A stretch of 64,000 bases of DNA from Olivibacter oleidegradans (GTDB lineage Bacteria > Bacteroidota > Bacteroidia > Sphingobacteriales > Sphingobacteriaceae): NCBI RefSeq assembly GCF_042432805.1, contig NZ_JBHLWO010000002.1, positions 1,116,001 to 1,180,000 of the forward strand, read 5' to 3'. The notes under the pieces are model-generated. The model was not told the DNA's origin and did no database searches. It was given only the letters and a program-made list of their open reading frames with translations. The position numbers and the translations under genes are program-made. Positions 17,530-26,705 of this stretch are shown piece by piece (the stretch's first letter is position 1; every line of letters starts with the position of its first letter).

Positions 17530-18639
17530 CTAGTCAATTTCATCGATGATAGGCGATGTAAACAGACTGTGTTGACTGGCAGTGAACAAGTCTCTCCACA
17601 TACGATTAATCTCTTCGGTGGGGCTAGCTGCTTTCATACCACAATAGGGATATAGTTTGGCTACCCATTGCTGCGCGGTCTTTACCAACAAACGAGTATG
17701 TTTACTGATTTGTTCGAGTAGAGCTAAGTCGATAGCATTCGTTGTATTCAATTGCATCCAGGATTTTTCAACTAATTCATAAAGTTCGCGTTGTAAGTTA
17801 TTCATTTCCAGTTTGGCATTTGACAAATATTGATCGGGTAACTTCATTTTCCCATGGTAATTATCCCGTACGTCACTGTACTTTTCATCAAAGATTTCGT
17901 GGCATAAATCGAGAAACCTACAGGTCATACCGAGGGTGTTAACGCATAATGTAGCTTCTGCGAACTGTTGAAACGGATAACGATAAATCGGAGCCTTTAA
18001 TATTGCACCTTGGGGGTCTATTTTGAAAGCCCTCCTCTTTTCTACTTTTAGATTATTTACCTCAAAACTATGACTCGCTGTTGCTTTCAAGCCCATGGCA
18101 TTCCAGTCGTGCAAAATGGTGACTTCATCCTGTAAAAAGAAAAAGGATTTTATTACCGGTTTCTTTGCCGCATCCAGTAACGGTTCTCCATTTTGGTAAA
18201 TTTCACAATTTGCCGTGAAAACAGTATTATGTGCAGCCCCGGTGGCATATTGCCATTTACCGGATACTAAATAACCCTCTTCCATTATTTCAGCATGGCC
18301 ACCTACTCGTCCGCTGCCACCGAAACACACTTTTTTGTTGCTGAATAAGGGGTGTGCGATGTCCTGATTTAAAAAGCCGACAAACATGTTGGCTCCGCTG
18401 CAGAGCGTCACCGTCCAGCCTAGGCTTCCATCTATTTCGGCCAACAACCGTTCTATTTGAAGGGCTTCTGTTAGGGAGAGGTCCAGCCCGCCGTAAGCTT
18501 TGGGTACAAAGAGATTAAAAAGCTTATTTTCGTATATAACTGCTAATTGTTTAGTTGTTAAACTACCTTGTAATTCGGCTTCTAAGCTTTCTTGACGCAA
18601 TTCTGCAGCTATTTTTTTTAATTCTTGAAGAAGTTTCAT
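17530..18639 (-). CDS. Acyl-CoA dehydrogenase-like flavoprotein
   Basis: A 369-residue member of the acyl-CoA dehydrogenase fold. The N-terminal helical domain (LFVPKAYGGLDLSLTEALQI), the central beta domain (VSGKWQYATGAAHNTVFTA) and the C-terminal helical bundle are recognisable. The usual catalytic Glu cannot be assigned with confidence, and the pattern is nearer to the flavin monooxygenase-like branch (group D type) than to classic beta-oxidation enzymes. The substrate is unknown. It ends a two-gene minus-strand unit, starting 11 nt after the pnuC stop. Confidence 0.75.
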   Translation of the reverse strand: MKLLQELKKIAAELRQESLEAELQGSLTTKQLAVIYENKLFNLFVPKAYGGLDLSLTEALQIERLLAEIDGSLGWTVTLCSGANMFVGFLNQDIAHPLFSNKKVCFGGSGRVGGHAEIMEEGYLVSGKWQYATGAAHNTVFTANCEIYQNGEPLLDAAKKPVIKSFFFLQDEVTILHDWNAMGLKATASHSFEVNNLKVEKRRAFKIDPQGAILKAPIYRYPFQQFAEATLCVNTLGMTCRFLDLCHEIFDEKYSDVRDNYHGKMKLPDQYLSNAKLEMNNLQRELYELVEKSWMQLNTTNAIDLALLEQISKHTRLLVKTAQQWVAKLYPYCGMKAASPTEEINRMWRDLFTASQHSLFTSPIIDEID

Positions 18640-18650
18640 TGATTTATCAT

Positions 18651-19268
18651 TTATACATTAAGCTGTCGGTAAATCTTCTTTTTCCATGCGAAATAACCAA
18701 AAATGGCGACAATGAAAAGTATCAACGTTAATATCGCATAAAGCAAAAGATCTTTATGAATATAAAGCGGGATCGCAAAAGCGTTGCTTATATTCAGTAG
18801 CAACCAATTTTCAATTTTTCTTTTTGCCAATAACCACATCCCGGCCCAAGCCGTTACACTTACCCAAGTATCCCACAGTGGGACGGTAGAATCCGTGAAA
18901 TGGATGAGAATCTTATATAGAAAAGGCGTTCCCAGCAAAAGAAAACCAGCAACGACCAGCCAATCACTTGTTGAGCAGGTCGTAATGGGCACCTTTTCAC
19001 TACTTCCTTTTCTAAGCCAGTAATACCATCCATATATGCTCATTACGAGGTAGTAGGCATTTAGTAAAATTTCCGCATATAGGCCCGCTTCGTACAAAAC
19101 AAACATCGTAATGAGAATACTGATAATGCCGCAGGGATACAGAGCTACTTTGTTGTACCGTGCCAGTAACACCTCCGCTATTCCGAAAAGGACTCCAAAC
19201 CATTGTATCAGTGGTGTTTGTATTAACTGTTCTTTAAAGATAGTTAGCCATTCTGCCATGTCACGCAT
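18651..19268 (-). CDS. pnuC: Nicotinamide riboside transporter PnuC
   Basis: A 205-residue inner-membrane protein with seven hydrophobic helices. Family signatures are FGIAEVLLARYNKVALYPCG near the N-terminus, YLVMSIYGWYYWLRKG in the middle and a mid-protein WDTWVSVTAWAGMWLLAKRK. PnuC facilitates uptake of nicotinamide riboside for NAD synthesis; close relatives (PnuT) carry thiamin. No TPP riboswitch-like sequence is seen upstream, which slightly favours PnuC. The Met at 19268 or the one three codons later (19259) could be the start. It is co-oriented with the acyl-CoA-dehydrogenase-like gene. Confidence 0.85.
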   Translation of the reverse strand: MRDMAEWLTIFKEQLIQTPLIQWFGVLFGIAEVLLARYNKVALYPCGIISILITMFVLYEAGLYAEILLNAYYLVMSIYGWYYWLRKGSSEKVPITTCSTSDWLVVAGFLLLGTPFLYKILIHFTDSTVPLWDTWVSVTAWAGMWLLAKRKIENWLLLNISNAFAIPLYIHKDLLLYAILTLILFIVAIFGYFAWKKKIYRQLNV

Positions 19269-19458
19269 TTTAACGAGCTATTTGCCTATTAATTTTACAA
19301 GAGCTGCGAAGTTAAGCTTAATTTGTGCCAAATTTGAAATATTCATCGTTTCTTCTGCAGCGGGAAATAATCTCAATTTTCACCAAATACAGCACAACGA
19401 AAACAATTATGCTAAGCTATTGTTAAGTGATGGATTTATTAAAGATTCATTTATTCAC

Positions 19459-20598
19459 ATGTTAAATTCCCCTTCTCCGGAAAAAAGACCTTATTCTTTT
19501 GAGTTGGCTTCAAGCTTATTGTCATTAGTACTCATCATTGCAGTTCTCTACTTTTTACAAAGCGTGCTTGTCCCTCTCATGTTTTCTATTCTAATTGCTA
19601 TTTCGCTTTATCCCGTAACCAGGTTCCTCGAAAGGTTCAATGTTCATAGAGCACTTTCAGCAATTCTTTCTGTTATATTAGCGATATTAGTTATAGCCGG
19701 ACTCATCTGGTTTATTGTACATCAGGTAATCGTGATTGGCCATAACGGAACAGATCTTCAAAGTAAATTCTTGACCATATTTAATACCATCCAACAATGG
19801 ATAACTGTTAAATTCGGTGTTGAGCCGGGGGAGCTGACCGCAAAGGTAAAGGAGTTGTCTAATCGGGCTTTATCGAACGCAGGCACCTATCTTTCAGCTG
19901 CTTTTGGCTCTGTGGGCGGTATTTTAGCAGGTCTTGTGATTGTGCCACTTTTTTCTTTTTTCCTTCTTTATTACCGGGATTTTTTTCGCGAATTTTTCTT
20001 TCATGCCTTCCGCAGTACATCTCAAGATAAAGTTCACGAAACCCTTAATCGTATTTATAGTGTTGTTCAAAGCTATTTGCTTGGTTTGATTACGGTAATG
20101 GCTATTGTTGCCGTTTTGAATACGGTTGGATTACTGTTGATGGGAGTGGAATATGCTTGGTTCTTTGGCACCTTAGCATCTCTACTGATGTTACTGCCTT
20201 ATATTGGTATTGCCATTGGGTCTATACTACCTGCAGTGTTTGCACTTGCCACGAAGGATAGTTATTGGTATGCCATTGGCGTTGTCGCTTGGTTTCAAGT
20301 TGTGCAATTCTTGGAAGGCAACGTTATTACACCGAATATTGTCGGTAGTAAAGTGAGTATTAATCCGCTAATGGCGGTAATTGCTATTTTGCTTGGGGGA
20401 ATGTTGTTCGGACTAGCGGGTTTAATACTGGCACTGCCGTTAACGGCGGTTATTAAAGTTTTATTTGACGCTATTCCTTCCATGAAAGCTTTTGGTTTTC
20501 TAATAGGAGAACCCGAAAAATATCATTTGAAAAAGCATTCGACAATGGTATTACTAAAAAGATGGAAGTTAAAGGATAAATTAGATAAGGATAAATAA
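19459..20598 (+). CDS. AI-2E family transporter (TqsA/PerM-like)
   Basis: A membrane protein of 379 residues from the AI-2E transporter family, with about eight TM helices. Recognisable blocks are the N-terminal pair of helices (LLSLVLIIAVLYFLQSVLVP), the ISLYPVTRFLE loop, LLPYIGIAIGSILPAVFALA and the C-terminal LLGGMLFGLAGLILALPLTA. Known members export autoinducer-2 or act as cation/proton antiporters, so function is uncertain. The frame is open from 19111, but that extension is antisense to pnuC and lacks transporter features; ATG 19459 gives the normal N-terminus. Confidence 0.85.
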   Translation: MLNSPSPEKRPYSFELASSLLSLVLIIAVLYFLQSVLVPLMFSILIAISLYPVTRFLERFNVHRALSAILSVILAILVIAGLIWFIVHQVIVIGHNGTDLQSKFLTIFNTIQQWITVKFGVEPGELTAKVKELSNRALSNAGTYLSAAFGSVGGILAGLVIVPLFSFFLLYYRDFFREFFFHAFRSTSQDKVHETLNRIYSVVQSYLLGLITVMAIVAVLNTVGLLLMGVEYAWFFGTLASLLMLLPYIGIAIGSILPAVFALATKDSYWYAIGVVAWFQVVQFLEGNVITPNIVGSKVSINPLMAVIAILLGGMLFGLAGLILALPLTAVIKVLFDAIPSMKAFGFLIGEPEKYHLKKHSTMVLLKRWKLKDKLDKDK

Positions 20599-20619
20599 CT
20601 TGTTCATCATGATCGACTG

Positions 20620-20651
20620 TCAGCGATTGCGCAATTTTTGACAATCGCTGA
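20620..20651. terminator. Bidirectional terminator-like hairpin
   Basis: TCAGCGATTG and CAATCGCTGA form a perfect 10-bp stem with a 12-nt loop between the convergent AI-2E and topB genes. The U-tract is weak on both sides. Confidence 0.55.
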
Positions 20652-20660
20652 TAATACATT

Positions 20661-22502
20661 TTATCCCTGATCTTCCAACAAAAGCTCAAGTTCTTTTCCT
20701 GCTATTAATAGCTCTTCCGTGATTTTTCTCGTGTACTGCTTAATTTCTTCTTTAAATGCCTTGACGGACGCTCCGGAGCGTATTTCTTCCAATCGCTTTT
20801 CCCATTGACCTGTTAGCTCCGCTTGTGCAATTAGTTTATCTTTCACTATGTCGTATACAGCAAGCCCGGTTTCCGATGGCAGTAAGTTCTTTTTCTTTCT
20901 TGTAATATAAGAACGCTTTATCAAGGTTTCGATGATTGATGCGCGCGTTGCCGGAGTCCCTAGCCCACTTCCTTTCATTGCATATCGCAATTCTTCGTCC
21001 TCAATTTCCTTACCTGCCGTTTCCATTGCTTTCAATAAGCTTGCCTCGGTATAAAGTGGTTTAGGCTTGGTTTGTTTTTCAGCGATGCTTTTTTCTATAA
21101 TAGCCAAGCTTTCGCCTTCACTTACTTTCGGTATGGTGTTGTTCTCCGGTTGATCTTGATCATTCTCTTCCGGTTCATTGTATACGGCGCGCCAGCCCGC
21201 AGATCGAATTACGGTACCATTTGCGATGAATTTTGAACCTGATTCAATGGTAATCTTAGTGAGGTCCTTCACACAGACCTCATGAAAAGCCTCTAACATC
21301 CTTCCGATAATCATGTCATATAGTACCTGCTTATCAGGTGACAGGTTTCGTGCCGGTTCTCCCGTCGGTAAAATAGCATGGTGATCTGTCACTTTCTTGG
21401 CATTGACACTTCTTTTGTTGAGTTTGTTATTGGCCAAAACTATAGCTTGTTTCGAAAAAAAAGGATGCTGTTGTTGCTTTTCGATGAGTTGCGGAATGGT
21501 TTCAAAAACATCATCACCTATATATTGACTACCTGTACGAGGGTATGTTATTAATTTTTCCTCATATAGGCGTTGTAGAATTGCCAGCGTTTCATCAGCG
21601 GTGTATCCTTTCTTTTTGTTCGCTTCTTGCTGTAAGCTACTGAGGTCGTGCAGCAATGGAGGTTGCTCCTTTTTTGTTTTTGTTTCGACTTTGCTGATAT
21701 CCCCCCCTGTAGCAAATCCATCTGCTACACTTTTGACGGCATTAAGAACTTCTTCTGCCTCTTCCCTTTTATAATAGTTTTTTTTGGAAACGGCTTTGAA
21801 GTTCTGCCCGTCCTTTTGCAAGGAAATGATGACCTGAAAATAAGTCTGAGGGATAAAGTTCTTGTTCTCCAGGTATCGAGCGCAAATCATTGCCAAGGTG
21901 GGAGTCTGCACCCGACCCAAGGATAACACGGTTTTAGATCCGGCTGATATACTCAGGGCTTGGGTCGCATTCATCCCTACGAGCCAATCAGATTCAGAGC
22001 GGCAATGAGCTGAATAAAACAAGGTATCATAATCCTTGCCGGGTTTAAGGTTCCTAAACCCATCTTTAATGGCTGCATCAGTCTGTGAGGAGATCCAAAG
22101 TCGCCTAAACGGCTTTTGACAATGGAGATAATGATAAATGTATCTAAAGATAAGCTCTCCTTCCCTACCGGCATCCGTTGCTACAATAATCTCCGTCGCT
22201 ATATCAAAAAGAGCTTTTATGGTATTGAGCTGCTTGCGTACAGATGGATCCTCAATCATACCTTCGTTCGTTCTGATTTTTCGAACACTCAGCTTTAGTT
22301 TTTGCGGAAGCATCGGCAGATTTTTTACTTTCCATCCTATATATCCATATTCTTGCGGTGGGGCTAATTGCAGTAAATGACCAAAGGCCCAGGTGAAGGA
22401 GTATCCTTTGCCTTCTATATATCCGTCTCTTTTCGTCGTAGCTCCAAATACCTTTGCCAGATCACGTGCTACAGACGGCTTTTCTGTTATAATGATCTTC
22501 AT
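20661..22502 (-). CDS. topB: DNA topoisomerase III
   Basis: A type IA topoisomerase of 613 residues. The N-terminal Toprim domain is visible (MKIIITEKPSVARDLAKVFG, then ATDAGREGELIFRYIY with the acidic metal site). The active-site tyrosine lies in LITYPRTGSQYIGDD. The later GSGLGTPATRASIIETLIKR segment and the C-terminal GQWEKRLEEIRSG are typical of TopB. It ends without C-terminal zinc fingers, so it is shorter than some homologues. It relaxes supercoils and decatenates DNA. It is transcribed divergently from the MtfA-like gene. Confidence 0.93.
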   Translation of the reverse strand: MKIIITEKPSVARDLAKVFGATTKRDGYIEGKGYSFTWAFGHLLQLAPPQEYGYIGWKVKNLPMLPQKLKLSVRKIRTNEGMIEDPSVRKQLNTIKALFDIATEIIVATDAGREGELIFRYIYHYLHCQKPFRRLWISSQTDAAIKDGFRNLKPGKDYDTLFYSAHCRSESDWLVGMNATQALSISAGSKTVLSLGRVQTPTLAMICARYLENKNFIPQTYFQVIISLQKDGQNFKAVSKKNYYKREEAEEVLNAVKSVADGFATGGDISKVETKTKKEQPPLLHDLSSLQQEANKKKGYTADETLAILQRLYEEKLITYPRTGSQYIGDDVFETIPQLIEKQQQHPFFSKQAIVLANNKLNKRSVNAKKVTDHHAILPTGEPARNLSPDKQVLYDMIIGRMLEAFHEVCVKDLTKITIESGSKFIANGTVIRSAGWRAVYNEPEENDQDQPENNTIPKVSEGESLAIIEKSIAEKQTKPKPLYTEASLLKAMETAGKEIEDEELRYAMKGSGLGTPATRASIIETLIKRSYITRKKKNLLPSETGLAVYDIVKDKLIAQAELTGQWEKRLEEIRSGASVKAFKEEIKQYTRKITEELLIAGKELELLLEDQG

Positions 22503-22621
22503 TAAGATTGCTTTTGGAACCGCTAAATTAGGGTATCTACGCTTAAATTTCGTCTTTTTTTATTAGATGATTGATTGTCTTTTGTTTAGCAAATTGTATT
22601 TTAGTTTACTTTAAAAATAAT

Positions 22622-23404
22622 ATGGAAATCTTATCATACCTCTTTTTTGGAATAACGATTTCGATCGTGTTATTGTTTATCTGGTCAAAGAGGAAACGAG
22701 CCTGGAGAAAGGGGGCGCAGGAAGGCTTGACCGAAACTTATAGCGGGATATTAGAACAATACGTATCCTTTTATAGGGACCTTAATGACGCGGACCAAGA
22801 GCGCTTTCTTAACGAGATTACCATTTTTTTAAGAGACGTGCACATTGAAGGTGTTGGTACAGAGGTGAATGAGTTGGACCGGGTCTTGATTGCCTCGAGC
22901 GCTGTTATCCCAATTTTTAATTTTCGCGGTTGGCGCTATAAAAACCTTAGTAACATTGTCTTATATCCTGATACGTTTAACAGTGACTTTCAATTTGTTG
23001 GTGCACGCCGAAACACGTTGGGTATGGTAGGCGAAGGTTTTATGAATGGCCAAATGATATTATCGAAAAGTGCCTTACATCACGGATTTTCGGAAAATAG
23101 CAATGGGAGTAATACAGCAATTCACGAGTTTGTTCATCTGATCGATAAGCGAGATGGAAGTGTCGACGGAATCCCTGAGCTTCTTTTGGCACGCCCCTAC
23201 GTGATTCCCTGGATAAAAATGATGCATGCTGAAATGCATCGGATTAAAGCGGGTCGTTCCGATATTGATCCTTATGCGCTAACAAATGAAGCAGAATTTT
23301 TGGCTGTTGTATCGGAATATTTCTTCGAAAAGCCAACTAAATTCAGAGATCACCATCCCGAACTTTTCGATCTCCTGACAAAGATGTTTGGCAAAAAGCC
23401 TTGA
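22622..23404 (+). CDS. MtfA-family zinc peptidase, membrane-anchored
   Basis: A 260-residue protein with an N-terminal transmembrane helix (YLFFGITISIVLLFIWSKRKR) and an MtfA/DUF980-type domain. The metal-binding motif is HEFVH in NTAIHEFVHLIDKRDG, followed by the downstream glutamate region NEAEFLAVVSEYFFEKP. E. coli MtfA is an aminopeptidase that also binds the Mlc repressor; the anchored form here may act near the membrane instead. I chose ATG 22622 over an in-frame TTG at 22571. It is monocistronic, followed by a terminator at 23514. Confidence 0.85.
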   Translation: MEILSYLFFGITISIVLLFIWSKRKRAWRKGAQEGLTETYSGILEQYVSFYRDLNDADQERFLNEITIFLRDVHIEGVGTEVNELDRVLIASSAVIPIFNFRGWRYKNLSNIVLYPDTFNSDFQFVGARRNTLGMVGEGFMNGQMILSKSALHHGFSENSNGSNTAIHEFVHLIDKRDGSVDGIPELLLARPYVIPWIKMMHAEMHRIKAGRSDIDPYALTNEAEFLAVVSEYFFEKPTKFRDHHPELFDLLTKMFGKKP

Positions 23405-23513
23405 AAAATGGACTTCGTTCCGTTCTATCCTGCATACGATTAACTCGTTTGCTTAGTGAGAAAGAAGTAGTGAACTGTTTCCTTATTTGTTGGTTAAAGC
23501 AGCTGCTAAAACG

Positions 23514-23551
23514 AAAAAGGATTTAGTATTAGATTTTCAGTCCTTTTTTGT
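23514..23551 (+). terminator. Terminator in the gap before gapN
   Basis: AAAAAGGATT and AGTCCTTTTTT form an 8-10 bp stem with a T-run, about 110 nt after the MtfA-like stop. The rest of the 309-bp gap 23405-23713 is AT-rich and should hold the gapN promoter, but I see no clear TAnnTTTG element in it. Confidence 0.65.
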
Positions 23552-23713
23552 TTGTTAAAATAAAGCCTTAAAAATTATTTAACTGTTTATTAATATGTGT
23601 TTTTGTTGTGAAAATATTAATAAATTATCTATTTTCACCAAATCCAAACAGAAGGCGATGATAAGTTGCCACAGCTTAATATCGACTGTTTTACAATCAT
23701 TCAAACAAAAGAA

Positions 23714-25342
23714 ATGAACTTTAACGATCAATTGAAATCTCTATTTGTACCGGAAAGCGAAATACCGGAAGAGTTTGCCATTCATGAAGAACTCCATCAG
23801 CGAGAATATCTCTGTGATGGGGAGATGCGTAGCTGGACAGGTCCTGTCAGCGAAGTGTACTCGCCCATATGTGTACCCGACGCGCAAGGAACTTTGCAGC
23901 GTAAATTTATTGGCACCTATCCTATTTGTACCGACAAGGAAGCCTTGGAAGCACTGGATGCCGCTGTAAACGCCTATGACAACGGTCGTGGCGAATGGCC
24001 TACTATGAGTATTGACAATCGGATTAAATGTCTACAAAAATTTGTTTTCAAAATGAACGAGCAACGCTCGTTGGTAGTTAAGCTGATTATGTGGGAGATT
24101 GGGAAATCTCATACGGACGCGGCGAAAGAATTTGACCGGACAGTTGATTATATAAACGCTACGATTGATGCACTAAAAGATATAGACCGTCAGTCATCCC
24201 GATTTGAGATCGAAGAAGGCGTCGTAGCACAGATAAGACGGTCGCCCATTGGTGTAGTTTTATGCATGGGGCCATTTAACTATCCATTAAATGAAACATT
24301 CACAACGCTGATCCCGGCGATTATTATGGGAAATACATTGCTTTTTAAACCACCGAAACACGGTACATTATTGCATTATCCTTTATTGAAGGCTTTTCAG
24401 GAGTCTTTTCCAAAGGGTGTAGTTAATACGATCTATGGACGAGGAGCAACGATTACACCGGGCCTGATGCAAACAGGCAAAATAAATGTGTTAGCTTTTA
24501 TAGGTTCAAGTAAAGTAGCAAATGACCTTAAAAAACGCCATCCAAAGATTAATCGCTTGCGGGCTGTACTTAGCTTAGATGCCAAAAATGCGGCAATCGT
24601 TACTAAAAATGCCGATATTTCGCTTGCTGTTAATGAAACTGTATTGGGCGCTTTATCATTTAATGGACAGCGGTGCACCGCTATTAAGATCGTTTTTGTT
24701 CATAAGGACATTGTGGATGATTTTCTTATTAAGTTAGGGGAAGCCATTGCAAAATTGAAATTCGGTATGCCTTGGGTTCCGGGTGTTAGCTTAACCCCCT
24801 TACCGGAGCCAGGTAAACCGGAATATTTAAAAGAGTGCATCGATGATGCTCTCCTACACGGTGCAAAGGTCGTTAACGAAAATGGCGGAGCTAGTCTAGC
24901 TTCTTTTGTTTACCCCGCAGTGGTTTATCCTGTAAATGAAAAAATGAAATTGTATCGCGAAGAACAATTTGGCCCCGTTATTCCGGTAATTCCCTATGAC
25001 TCGATTGAGGAGCCAATTAAATATCAGATTGATTCTCCCCACGGTATGCAGGTAAGTATTTTTAGTAATCATGCGCAGGAGATTGCATCGTTGATTGATC
25101 CATTCGTAAATCTCGTTAGCAGAGTGAACATCAATAGCCAGTGCCAAAGGGGACCTGACAAATTCCCCTTCACTGGTAGGAAAGATAGTGCAGAGGGCAC
25201 CTTGTCTGTTGTAGACGCTTTGCGTTCCTTCTCTATTCGATCATTGGTAGCCACCAAAATGAATGACAAGAATAAAGAACTCATCAATGAAATTGTAAAT
25301 CATCAAGATTCTAATTTCTTGAGTACTAATTTTATATTCTAA
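23714..25342 (+). CDS. gapN: GapN-like NADP-dependent glyceraldehyde-3-phosphate dehydrogenase
   Basis: A 542-residue aldehyde dehydrogenase-fold protein resembling non-phosphorylating GAPDH. Seen are SPIGVVLCMGPFNYPLNETF, the NADP-binding GNTLLFKPPKHGTL, the catalytic cysteine in FNGQRCTA (Cys321) and EEQFGPVIPVIPYD. The general-base glutamate of the usual ELGGK motif is replaced by Ser287 in LSLDAKN, exactly 34 residues before the cysteine. ATG 23714 is preferred to the earlier TTG at 23666. It would make NADPH and 3-phosphoglycerate in one step. It stands alone with a terminator behind it. Confidence 0.8.
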   Translation: MNFNDQLKSLFVPESEIPEEFAIHEELHQREYLCDGEMRSWTGPVSEVYSPICVPDAQGTLQRKFIGTYPICTDKEALEALDAAVNAYDNGRGEWPTMSIDNRIKCLQKFVFKMNEQRSLVVKLIMWEIGKSHTDAAKEFDRTVDYINATIDALKDIDRQSSRFEIEEGVVAQIRRSPIGVVLCMGPFNYPLNETFTTLIPAIIMGNTLLFKPPKHGTLLHYPLLKAFQESFPKGVVNTIYGRGATITPGLMQTGKINVLAFIGSSKVANDLKKRHPKINRLRAVLSLDAKNAAIVTKNADISLAVNETVLGALSFNGQRCTAIKIVFVHKDIVDDFLIKLGEAIAKLKFGMPWVPGVSLTPLPEPGKPEYLKECIDDALLHGAKVVNENGGASLASFVYPAVVYPVNEKMKLYREEQFGPVIPVIPYDSIEEPIKYQIDSPHGMQVSIFSNHAQEIASLIDPFVNLVSRVNINSQCQRGPDKFPFTGRKDSAEGTLSVVDALRSFSIRSLVATKMNDKNKELINEIVNHQDSNFLSTNFIF

Positions 25343-25349
25343 AAAAGAA

Positions 25350-25390
25350 GCAGTCTCCGGTTCTTGACGAAGACCCCTATCGGAGACTGC
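25350..25390. terminator. Terminator between gapN and the M16 genes
   Basis: GCAGTCTCCG and CGGAGACTGC form a perfect 10-bp stem with a 21-nt loop, 8 nt after the gapN stop. The run of A/T at both ends suits use by both convergent units. Confidence 0.7.
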
Positions 25391-25414
25391 CTTTATGAAT
25401 GTGTTTATTTCGGA

Positions 25415-26704
25415 TTAACCAACCATTTTGCCAACTACTACCTTGATCATATTATTATAATCAAGATATTTGTTAGCAGTATTCATAATGGTTTCGGGTG
25501 TACTACTTTTTACAATCTGTAAGTGGCGATTATAGTATGTTAAATCCAATCCAACGAAGTGTACGTTTTTAAATTTATCTACATGAGAGAAAACGTTTTC
25601 CAGTGAGCCAAGAAAAGCACCATTCACGTAATTTTTTACTAAGTTTAGCTCTTCTATCGGTATTGGCTCATTTCGCAAACGATCGATTTCTTTTTCGATT
25701 TCTACCAGTGTTGCATTGGTTACCTCTACGCCAACTTCAGTTGCTATGGTAAAAAAAGCCCCATATTTTAAAGATGCGATGCCTGATCCGATGCCATACG
25801 TAAAACCTTTTTCTTCGCGAATATTGGACATCAATCGTGACCCGAAATAACCTCCTAAAATCGTGTTTAATAGCTGAAGTGAAGAAAAGTCAGGATGCTT
25901 TCGGTTGATGGTTTGGTAGCCTACTCGAATAGCTGATTGTAAGGCATCCGGTCGTTCAATAAGTATGAAATTTCCCTTTTGCGAGCCCTTGTCCACCATG
26001 CGCTGTTGCGTTTGATCAAGCGGGCGGGCATCCCATTGATCTCCGAAAATCTTTCTAACAGTTTGATGGACTTGGTTTGTCACTCTGCCCGATATAAATA
26101 TCGTGCAATTACCTGCATTTATCTGGTGCTGATAGAGCTTCAAAATATCCGAACGCTCTAATCGATCATAGTCTTCTATTTCGGGGGAATATGCATATCG
26201 ATTGCTGTCGAAAATAGTTTTGTTAAAAACTCTTCTTGCAACAAAGTCGTTTTTCTTTAATGATACAGAAAGATTTTGTTTGTTGTTACGAACATAAGTA
26301 TTTAGCTCACTTTCGGGGAAAATACTTTCTGTTAGAACGCTTTTTACAATAGGCAATAACTTCTCTACGTGCTTATTTAGGGCATATAAAGTAAGAGAGG
26401 TATGATCAAAAGAATACTCCGGCTGCAAAAATGCGCCATAAAAATCTACTTTTTCCGCTATTTCCGCGCTCGCATATTGTTTAGTGCCCTCCAAAAACAT
26501 ACCGGCTAAGGCAATATTAAGTAATGGAAGGTGCAGATCTTCGGTATTCAGGTTTTGGAATACCCATTCTATTTTTACCAAATCCTGCTCCCCGGAGTTG
26601 AAAACAAAGAGATCTACTCCGTTTTGTAACACTTCGTGTTCGGGTTGCAAAAGCCTTACTTCTTCTACAACATTAAATTGGGGGGCAATGGTTCTGTCTA
26701 TCAT
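25415..26704 (-). CDS. M16 family peptidase subunit, non-catalytic type
   Basis: A 429-residue insulinase-fold protein of the type that pairs with an active M16 subunit. It lacks HxxEH and has instead the later-domain signatures GGYFGSRLMSNIREEKGFTY and YGIGSGIASL, which bind substrate. It begins 1 nt after the stop of the catalytic subunit gene, so the two are translationally linked. In Bacteroidota such pairs probably form heterodimers that degrade peptides in the cytoplasm or periplasm; no signal peptide is visible here. Confidence 0.88.
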   Translation of the reverse strand: MIDRTIAPQFNVVEEVRLLQPEHEVLQNGVDLFVFNSGEQDLVKIEWVFQNLNTEDLHLPLLNIALAGMFLEGTKQYASAEIAEKVDFYGAFLQPEYSFDHTSLTLYALNKHVEKLLPIVKSVLTESIFPESELNTYVRNNKQNLSVSLKKNDFVARRVFNKTIFDSNRYAYSPEIEDYDRLERSDILKLYQHQINAGNCTIFISGRVTNQVHQTVRKIFGDQWDARPLDQTQQRMVDKGSQKGNFILIERPDALQSAIRVGYQTINRKHPDFSSLQLLNTILGGYFGSRLMSNIREEKGFTYGIGSGIASLKYGAFFTIATEVGVEVTNATLVEIEKEIDRLRNEPIPIEELNLVKNYVNGAFLGSLENVFSHVDKFKNVHFVGLDLTYYNRHLQIVKSSTPETIMNTANKYLDYNNMIKVVVGKMVG

Positions 26705-26705
26705 G

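Noticed and set aside
19111..19458. N-terminal extension of the AI-2E transporter gene
   Set aside because: The extra 116 residues are antisense to pnuC, lack membrane or domain features, and the transporter family starts at the MLNSPSPEK region.
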